Below, piece by piece: positions 14,435-19,530 of a stretch of 19,530 bases of DNA. Made by a program: the position numbers and the translations under genes. The notes under the pieces are model-generated. The model was given only the letters and a program-made list of their open reading frames with translations, had not been told where the DNA came from and ran no database searches. The stretch is from Zoogloeaceae bacterium (GTDB taxonomy: Bacteria > Pseudomonadota > Gammaproteobacteria > Burkholderiales > Rhodocyclaceae), in NCBI GenBank assembly GCA_031278735.1, contig JAITJU010000092.1:1-19530 (forward strand), written 5' to 3'. Position 1 is the first letter of the stretch. Each line of letters begins with the position of its first letter.

Positions 14435-15784
14435 ATGACGAATACGCCGCCCGTGAATTATTTTGACGCTGACGTTGAAACCGCGCCGCGCGAGCGCATT
14501 CGCCACATTCAACTGGAAAAGCTCAAAAAACAGGTCGCCTGGGCCTACGCGCGCGTCCCCTGGTACCGGCAACGTTTTCAGGAACTCGCCATCACGCCGC
14601 AGCACATTCAGTGTCTCGACGACGTGAAGCGTTTGCCCTTCACCGACAAGCAGGCGCTGCGCGACACGTATCCCTTCGGCCTATGCGCCATTCCGCTCGA
14701 CGACGTGGTGCGCCTGCACGCCTCCTCCGGCACGACGGGCAAACCCATCGTCATTGCCTACAGCCAGCATGATATTGACGTCTGGAGCAATTGCGTCGCG
14801 CGTCTGGCGGCCATGGCGGGCGTCGCCCGCAACGACCGCGTGCAGATGGCCTTCGGCTACGGCATGTTTACCGGCGGCTTTGGCCTGCATTACGGCTGCG
14901 AAAAGCTGGGTTGCATGATGGTGCCCGCCGGTTCCGGCAATACCGAACGTCATTTGATGATGATCGAGGATTACAAGACCACGGTGCTGATTTCGACGCC
15001 TTCCTACGCGCTGCACCTGTGTGAAGTCGGGGAAAAGCATGGATTCGACTGGCAGGCCGCAAGCCTGCGCCTCGGTCTTTTTGGCGGCGAACCCTGCACG
15101 ATGGGCATGAAGCGCGAAATCGAAAGCCGGATGCACATCCGCTGCACCGACAACTACGGCCTCACCGAAGTCAATGGCCCCGGCGTGGCCGGAGAATGTC
15201 TTTTTTCCCGCGAGCAGCAGCACATCGCCGAAGATCACTTCCTGTGGGAAGTCATTCACCCCGACACGGGCGAGGCGCTGCCGGAAGGCGAAGAAGGCGA
15301 GCTGGTGCTGACCCTGCTTGACAAGGAAGCCTTCCCGCTGCTGCGCTACCGGACGCGCGACCTGACCCGCGTCACCACCGAACCCTGCGCCTGCGGTCGC
15401 ACACACGCCCGCATGAGCAAGGTGCGCGCCCGCACGGATGACATGCTCATCGTCCGCGGCACCAACATTTTTCCCAGCCAGGTGGAAGACGCGCTTTCCA
15501 GCATCGACCGCCTGACGCCGCACTACCGCATCGTGCTGGACAATGATTCCGGCATGGATCGCATCACGATCATGGTGGAACTGAAACCCGACGCCTTCAG
15601 CGACTCCTTCGAGGAAATGGATCGCTTCCGGCGCCGCGTCGTCGACCGCCTGAAACAAGCCCTGCTGCTTACGCCCGTCGTCAAGCTGGTCGAACCATTC
15701 GGCATCGCGCGCAGCTTCGGCAAAAGCCAGCGCGTGGAAGACAACCGCGCCTTGCGGACGGCGACTCCCGACGGCGGCGCTTAA
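14435..15784 (+). CDS. paaK: Phenylacetate-CoA ligase (AMP-forming, PaaK family)
   Basis: This 449-residue member of the adenylate-forming enzymes activates an aryl acid, typically phenylacetate, to its CoA thioester through an acyl-AMP. Motifs seen are the ATP-binding loop HASSGTTGKPIVI, the PaaK-typical GYGMFTGGFGLHYG, DNYGLTEVNGPG (motif A5), LRYRTRDLTRV (motif A7) and the C-terminal AMP_C domain beginning DDMLIVRGTNIFPSQVED. A cysteine pair CACGR near 330 is also typical. The ATG at 14435 is the first sensible start; an upstream ATG in the ACT gene gives a family-unlike extension. No aerobic paa genes are nearby. The double-ACT partner and the absence of paaABCDE resemble the ligases of anaerobic aryl-acid or indolepyruvate metabolism. 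The true substrate is uncertain. Confidence 0.9.
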   Translation: MTNTPPVNYFDADVETAPRERIRHIQLEKLKKQVAWAYARVPWYRQRFQELAITPQHIQCLDDVKRLPFTDKQALRDTYPFGLCAIPLDDVVRLHASSGTTGKPIVIAYSQHDIDVWSNCVARLAAMAGVARNDRVQMAFGYGMFTGGFGLHYGCEKLGCMMVPAGSGNTERHLMMIEDYKTTVLISTPSYALHLCEVGEKHGFDWQAASLRLGLFGGEPCTMGMKREIESRMHIRCTDNYGLTEVNGPGVAGECLFSREQQHIAEDHFLWEVIHPDTGEALPEGEEGELVLTLLDKEAFPLLRYRTRDLTRVTTEPCACGRTHARMSKVRARTDDMLIVRGTNIFPSQVEDALSSIDRLTPHYRIVLDNDSGMDRITIMVELKPDAFSDSFEEMDRFRRRVVDRLKQALLLTPVVKLVEPFGIARSFGKSQRVEDNRALRTATPDGGA

Positions 15785-15794
15785 GCCGCGCGCA

Positions 15795-16991
15795 TCAGGT
15801 CTCGTCGCCGCGCGTCACGACCTGGTTGCGGCCATTGTTTTTCGCCGCGTACAAGGCCGCGTCCGCTTTATTGACGCAATCTTCCAGCATGTCGTCCCGT
15901 CCGGGATAACCGTTATATACGCCGATGCTGACAGTGAAGGAAAAATCGGGATATTCGGCAAAGCGGGTTCTCGCCACTTCATCGATGATGCGCGCCGTGA
16001 TCCGCTCGATTTCTCCCGGACTGACGTCGTGCAGCAACACGACAAATTCATCGCCGCCATAACGGCAGGGAAAATCACTGGAACGCAGGCTGCTGCGGCT
16101 GCGAATGAGCCGCGCCACTTTCAGCAGTATCGCGTCGCCAAAGGCATGGCCATAGCGGTCATTGATTTCCTTGAAATAATCAATATCCAGAAACAGAACG
16201 CCCAAGGCGGAATGCGCCGCTTTGCTCTGCGCGAACATCCGCGCCGCCTGTTCGGAAAAATTGCGCCGGTTGGGCAGCCCAGTCAGATAATCAGTCGTCG
16301 CCAAAGCCGAAATCACCTTGTCGGAATTTTCCTTGATCAACAATAAACAGGCGGGCAGGCCAAGCATCAGCAGAAAAATCAGGGAGAGAAAGGTCAGGGA
16401 TTGCACGGGGGCGTTGCCTGCCGCCGCCGCATCATGGAACAGCGCGTAGAGCGCGCGCGGAATCAGCAAGACGGCAAGAAAAAGATAAAGACCGCCCACC
16501 GTGGTTTTCAGGGAGCTGCTCTGCCGCAGGCTCAATAATCTGGCGCCGGGAACGCTCATGATCAGAAGAACGCCAAGGGAGACGCTAATAATCCGGACGG
16601 AAGAATCCGAATAAAAAAGCTCGATACCATTGAACAACAAAAGCGACGCGCCCAACATGCCGGTAAGCAATAAAAACAAACGCCGCCCGAATGCCCGCGT
16701 GATGATCAACAAGGCCAGGGCTTCCAGATAAAAACCTGTCAGTAACAGACTGTCGCCCACATGGACAGAAACAAAATTCGGCAGAAAACCACGAAAGAAA
16801 ATACAGAAATAAGCAACGGCCTGAAGCAGCTTGGCCATACAGGAACAGAAAAAAAGAAAACGATCCCGCAAATCCGGAATGAAAAACCGGCAGAAAAAAA
16901 TAATCGCTGCGGCAGCCAGATTACCCCAGAACAACACGGCAATCAGCGCCTTAACATCAATATCAAGCAACGCGCAGAGCATTTCAAACAT
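15795..16991 (-). CDS. Membrane-bound diguanylate cyclase (GGDEF)
   Basis: This 398-residue protein has about seven hydrophobic helices in its N-terminal 225 residues and a C-terminal GGDEF domain from residue 232 (TTDYLTGLPNRRNF). The active site GGDEF is at 312-316 and an inhibitory-site RxxD (RSSD) at 303-306, exactly five residues before it. It should therefore make cyclic di-GMP from GTP and be subject to product inhibition. The membrane part is not a family I can name and may sense a signal. The ATG at 16991 (MFEMLC) is chosen; a TTG at 17048 in the same frame would read through a terminator-like hairpin and add a cysteine-rich stretch unlike a protein start. It converges with paaK, 10 bases apart, with no terminator between them. 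The N-terminal half is clearly richer in A+T than neighbouring genes. Confidence 0.92.
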   Translation of the reverse strand: MFEMLCALLDIDVKALIAVLFWGNLAAAAIIFFCRFFIPDLRDRFLFFCSCMAKLLQAVAYFCIFFRGFLPNFVSVHVGDSLLLTGFYLEALALLIITRAFGRRLFLLLTGMLGASLLLFNGIELFYSDSSVRIISVSLGVLLIMSVPGARLLSLRQSSSLKTTVGGLYLFLAVLLIPRALYALFHDAAAAGNAPVQSLTFLSLIFLLMLGLPACLLLIKENSDKVISALATTDYLTGLPNRRNFSEQAARMFAQSKAAHSALGVLFLDIDYFKEINDRYGHAFGDAILLKVARLIRSRSSLRSSDFPCRYGGDEFVVLLHDVSPGEIERITARIIDEVARTRFAEYPDFSFTVSIGVYNGYPGRDDMLEDCVNKADAALYAAKNNGRNQVVTRGDET

Positions 16992-17005
16992 GAAACAAAC
17001 CCCGC

Positions 17006-17032
17006 AAAAAAAATGGTTGCCTGCCCGGCAAC
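17006..17032 (-). terminator. Rho-independent terminator-like hairpin in the leader of the diguanylate cyclase gene
   Basis: Read on the minus strand, GTTGCC-GGGCA-GGCAAC forms a 6-bp stem with a 5-base loop (17032-17016). It is followed by CA and eight T (17013-17006). This is a standard intrinsic terminator shape. It ends only 14 bases before the ATG at 16991, and nothing on the minus strand upstream of it is recognisable as a gene. It could end a small RNA or act as an attenuator for the cyclase. On the plus strand it has no T-run and would not terminate. Confidence 0.6.
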
Positions 17033-17137
17033 AACAGATCAATTGCAAAGCATAGACGCATGGAATATTTCATTCCTGGAGCATCGAGCTTGCAAAAAGA
17101 AGAAAAAAAGGATCGCGAAGGCATTCATGGGACAGAG

Positions 17138-17143
17138 TATACT
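17138..17143 (+). promoter_or_regulatory. Candidate -10 box in the divergent cyclase/queF gap
   Basis: TATACT (5 of 6 matches to the -10 consensus) lies 70 bases before the queF start. It sits in the palindrome AGTATACT, so the same box can be read on either strand. A convincing -35 is not visible in either direction. The gap 16992-17212 is otherwise A-rich and shows no gene. Confidence 0.35.
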
Positions 17144-17212
17144 GCACGAACACGGAAGTTGTGACCCGCGCGCCAAAAGCGTAATCTTTGCCTTTTCACC
17201 CATCTCTTTGTC

Positions 17213-17632
17213 ATGAACGCACAACCTTGCGGAATTCTGGAAACTTTCCCCAATCCCCGACCGGAAAGGGATTTCCACATCCACATGCAGATTCCCGAAT
17301 TCACCTGTCTGTGTCCCAAGACAGGCCAGCCGGATTTTGCGACGCTGTTTCTCGATTACATCCCCGACCAGCTCTGCGTGGAACTGAAAAGTCTGAAGCT
17401 CTACATCTGGTCTTACCGTAACGAGGGCGCGTTTCATGAAGCCGTGACCAATAAGATTCTGGACGATCTGGCCGCCGCGACCCTTCCCCGCTTCATGCGC
17501 TTGACGGCGAAGTTTTATGTGCGCGGCGGGATAGTCACCCAGGTCGTCGCCGAACAGCGCCAGCCTGACTGGCAGCCCGCGCCGCGCGTGATTCTGGACG
17601 CCATTCCCGGCGAGCGCTGCGTTTGCGACTAA
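17213..17632 (+). CDS. queF: NADPH-dependent preQ0 reductase (7-cyano-7-deazaguanine reductase), short type
   Basis: This 139-residue enzyme reduces the nitrile preQ0 to the amine preQ1, the last free-base step in queuosine synthesis before insertion into tRNA. It is the short, single-domain (Bacillus-like) form of the tunneling-fold family. The catalytic cysteine is Cys34 in CLCPKTGQPDF with Asp41 seven residues on. The substrate-binding glutamate is Glu76 in GAFHE, spaced 42 from the cysteine as in the Bacillus enzyme. The NADPH-binding region SLKLYIWSYRN is clear. No strong ribosome site precedes the ATG. No preQ1 riboswitch is visible in the leader. The deaminase gene follows 6 bases after the stop. 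Confidence 0.95.
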   Translation: MNAQPCGILETFPNPRPERDFHIHMQIPEFTCLCPKTGQPDFATLFLDYIPDQLCVELKSLKLYIWSYRNEGAFHEAVTNKILDDLAAATLPRFMRLTAKFYVRGGIVTQVVAEQRQPDWQPAPRVILDAIPGERCVCD

Positions 17633-17638
17633 AGCCCC

Positions 17639-18142
17639 ATGCCGCGCCCGCTCGCCGAAACGCTTGCCCCGGACGATGACGTCCGTTTTCTGCGCCGCGC
17701 CCTGGCGCTGGCGGCGGAAAACGTCGAACGCGGCGACGGCGGGCCATTCGGCGCGCTCATCGTCCGCGACGGGCAGGCAATCGCCGAGGCGCGCAATCAT
17801 GTGCTGTCCCGCAACGACCCAACCGCGCACGCCGAAATACAGGCCATTCGCATGGCCTGTCAGGCAATCGGCCACTTTCATCTGGAAAATTGCGTGCTGT
17901 ACGCCTCTTCCGAGCCTTGTCCGATGTGCCTTGCCGCCGCCTATTGGGCGCGTTTGGCGCGCATTGTCTATGCCAATTCCCGCCTTCAGGCGGGCAACGC
18001 CGGATTTGCCGACGACGATCTGTACCGCGAACTCCGCCAGCCCCATGCCGCCCGTCGCATCCCCATCCAGCGAATAATCCTGACGGACGCGGACGCCCCT
18101 TTTGCGGCATGGCGAAACAGCGCCAGGCGGCAAGATTATTGA
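17639..18142 (+). CDS. guaD: Guanine deaminase-type cytidine deaminase-fold enzyme
   Basis: This 167-residue protein has the zinc-site motifs of the cytidine deaminase fold: HAE (64-66) and EPCPMC with Cys94 and Cys97. Flanking sequence (GGPFGALIVRDG, SSEPCPMCLAAAYWAR, and the C-terminal PFAAWRNSARRQDY) matches the small Bacillus GuaD-type guanine deaminases, not TadA. These turn guanine into xanthine and ammonia and have a domain-swapped C-terminus. The specificity is inferred from the C-terminal signature; another purine or pterin substrate is possible. It follows queF by 6 bases and precedes tatD by 18, all on one strand, so co-transcription is likely. Confidence 0.82.
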   Translation: MPRPLAETLAPDDDVRFLRRALALAAENVERGDGGPFGALIVRDGQAIAEARNHVLSRNDPTAHAEIQAIRMACQAIGHFHLENCVLYASSEPCPMCLAAAYWARLARIVYANSRLQAGNAGFADDDLYRELRQPHAARRIPIQRIILTDADAPFAAWRNSARRQDY

Positions 18143-18160
18143 AAGCGCGACGAAGCAATC

Positions 18161-19051
18161 ATGTCGGACGCAACGGCGAAAAAACATCCTTTCGCGGATG
18201 CGCGCTGGATAGACAGTCACTGCCATTTGCAGGCACCGGAATTCGCGGCGGATCGGGACGCGGTCTGGTCGGCGGCGCGCGCAGCGGGCGTAACGAACGC
18301 GCTCGTGCCCGCCGTGACGCTGGCGGACTGCGCGCGGGTGGATGCCTGTTGCGCGCGCTGCGCCGGGCTTTTCCCCGCCTACGGGATTCATCCCCTGTTC
18401 GTGGCCGCGGTCAAGGAAACACAACTGGCGCGGCTGGCAAAGCGATTGGCGCGCGTCCGTCCGCAGGCGCTGGGAGAAATCGGGCTGGACGGCTGGGTCA
18501 AGGATGCCGATTTCCCCCGCCAGTGCGCTTTTTTCGCGGCGCAGCTCAAACTGGCGCGGGATTTTGATTTGCCGGTGATTTTGCATGTCCGCAAGGCAAT
18601 CGACGCGGTATTGCGGCACTTGCGCCGTTTCCGGGTACAGGGCGGCATCGCCCACGCCTTCAACGGCAGCCGACGGCAGGCGGATGAATTCTTGCGCCTG
18701 GGGTTCAAGCTGGGATTTGGCGGCAGCCTCACCTATTCCGGCAGCACCCGCATTCGCGCGCTGGCGCAAACCCTGCCGGACGAGGCCATCGTGCTGGAAA
18801 CCGACGCGCCGGACATCCCGCCTTCCTGGCGCGCCCGCTGCCGCAACAGTCCGGCGGAACTGCCCGCCATCGGCCACGTCCTCGCCGAACTGCGCGCTGC
18901 TCCGATCTCCCATATCGCCGCCCTGACCCGCCGGAATACCCTGGCGGCACTCGGATATCCCGAACCGGAGGAGGAGCCGACTGACCGCGAAACCGCCCGG
19001 TTTCAGCCGCCCTCCATTCGCATCCCCGCGCCCGCGCGTTCCATTGAATGA
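18161..19051 (+). CDS. TatD-family metal-dependent DNase
   Basis: This 296-residue TIM-barrel hydrolase has the TatD metal-ligand series: DSHCH near the start (His20, His22), GEIGLDG, ILHVRKA, AHAFNGS and ETDAPD. Family members are 3'-5' exonucleases or phosphoesterases acting in DNA repair and turnover. The AFNGS and YSG variants place it near the YjjV/YcfH group; the paralogue cannot be fixed from sequence alone. After the barrel ends (NTLAALGYPE, about residue 267) there is an acidic and proline-rich tail of roughly 28 residues. It converges on glnD with a 28-base gap that holds no clear terminator. Confidence 0.9.
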   Translation: MSDATAKKHPFADARWIDSHCHLQAPEFAADRDAVWSAARAAGVTNALVPAVTLADCARVDACCARCAGLFPAYGIHPLFVAAVKETQLARLAKRLARVRPQALGEIGLDGWVKDADFPRQCAFFAAQLKLARDFDLPVILHVRKAIDAVLRHLRRFRVQGGIAHAFNGSRRQADEFLRLGFKLGFGGSLTYSGSTRIRALAQTLPDEAIVLETDAPDIPPSWRARCRNSPAELPAIGHVLAELRAAPISHIAALTRRNTLAALGYPEPEEEPTDRETARFQPPSIRIPAPARSIE

Positions 19052-19079
19052 CGCGAGCGTAAAAAAGGGGGAGGAGAAA

Positions 19080-19530
19080 TCAAGCCACTTTCAACGCTTC
19101 CAGCAAATCTTGTTCGAGTTTCAGGCGGCTGGCGCGCTTGTCCAGCGCGGGGCCGGAAATGAGGAAGGTATCCTCGGCGCGCTCGCCCAGCGTGTTGATG
19201 CGGGCGGCGTTGATGGCGACGCCATGCCGCGCCAGCACGGCGGCGATGTGATAGAGGAGGCCGGGACGATCGACGGCGATGAGCGAGAGCGCTTGCTGGT
19301 CGCCGCGCTCGTCTGGGTGAATGTGAATTTCCGGCGCGATGGGAAAATGGCGCACCTGCCGGGAAAGACGCCCGGGCGCGGGCGCTTCGGCGGGAACGCC
19401 TCCGGAAAGACGAGCGGCCAGCTCGGTTTCGATGTAGGCGATCATGTCGCGGTCGCTGGCGTTGTTGACGATGTCCAGCAGGATGAAGCTGTCGAGCGCG
19501 TAGCCGTGGCGAGTGGTATGCAGCTTGGCC
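19080..19530 (-). CDS. glnD: Bifunctional [protein-PII] uridylyltransferase/uridylyl-removing enzyme, C-terminal part
   Basis: The frame is open from the window edge to TGA (19082-19080), giving about 150 C-terminal residues; the start lies beyond the window. Two ACT-domain pieces are visible. The first is the end of one (AKLHTTRHGYALDSFILLD at the edge). The second is a full last domain beginning QALSLIAVDRPGLLYHIAAVLARHGVAINAARINTLGERAEDTFLISG. These are the glutamine-sensing ACT domains of GlnD, the nitrogen-status sensor that uridylylates PII proteins. The nucleotidyltransferase and HD domains are not included here. It is convergent with tatD. Confidence 0.93.
   Translation of the reverse strand, partial: AKLHTTRHGYALDSFILLDIVNNASDRDMIAYIETELAARLSGGVPAEAPAPGRLSRQVRHFPIAPEIHIHPDERGDQQALSLIAVDRPGLLYHIAAVLARHGVAINAARINTLGERAEDTFLISGPALDKRASRLKLEQDLLEALKVA

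Noticed and set aside
15785..15794. Bidirectional terminator between paaK and the cyclase gene
   Set aside because: The gap is only 10 bases and neither strand has a hairpin followed by a T-run.
16992..17048. TTG start at 17048 for the diguanylate cyclase
   Set aside because: It would translate the terminator-like hairpin and T-run into a cysteine-rich stretch. The ATG at 16991 starts a normal membrane protein.
17049..17212. preQ1 riboswitch ahead of queF or c-di-GMP riboswitch ahead of the cyclase
   Set aside because: Neither the preQ1-I A-rich tail with its stem nor the conserved GEMM core could be recognised on either strand.
19052..19079. Terminator between tatD and glnD
   Set aside because: There is an A-run followed by G-rich sequence but no inverted repeat that could form a stem.

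Overview
The window looks like the chromosome of a high-GC betaproteobacterium, most likely from the Rhodocyclales or a nearby group. The evidence is the order rhodanese-grxC-secB-SH3 protein-gpsA, the order rlmN-pilW-rodZ-ispG-hisS-yfgM-bamB, and the tone of the protein sequences. The assignment rests on gene order and family recognition, not on a search. Nearly all of the window is conserved housekeeping sequence packed in long plus-strand runs with stop/start overlaps.

Region 1 (1-550) is the only clearly disturbed part. It begins with the last 36 codons of an IS5-family transposase. Facing it is the start of a minus-strand gene for an exported protein that the insertion has cut off. This gene has a promoter candidate, a Shine-Dalgarno site, an ATG at 281, a run of 13 C (G on the plus strand) and then a signal peptide. 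The signal peptide is in frame with the ATG only if the tract is one base shorter or two longer. It looks like a phase-variable (contingency) gene caught OFF and then broken by the insertion sequence.

Region 2 (551-3229) holds a membrane-anchored rhodanese, glutaredoxin 3, the SecB export chaperone, an exported SH3-like protein and glycerol-3-phosphate dehydrogenase: redox control, protein export and phospholipid precursor supply. Region 3 (3270-5554) has the lipid II flippase MurJ and a PEBP-family protein. Region 4 (5554-12841) is one long run: RlmN, a PilW-like TPR protein, RodZ, IspG, HisS, a YfgM-like protein and BamB. It joins translation fidelity, cell shape, isoprenoid synthesis and outer-membrane assembly. 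In many proteobacteria der follows bamB; here ruvB follows (12856-13932), then a double-ACT protein and an AMP-forming phenylacetate-CoA ligase.

Region 5 (15795-17048) is a minus-strand membrane diguanylate cyclase with intact active and inhibitory sites. A terminator-like hairpin sits just ahead of its start codon. Region 6 (17213-19051) is queF, a guanine deaminase-type enzyme and a TatD-family nuclease on the plus strand. The window ends in the 3' part of glnD on the minus strand. I saw no tRNA, rRNA or CRISPR array. The most unusual signals are the poly-C contingency-like gene and the possible attenuator of the cyclase; no larger undescribed multi-gene system is evident.
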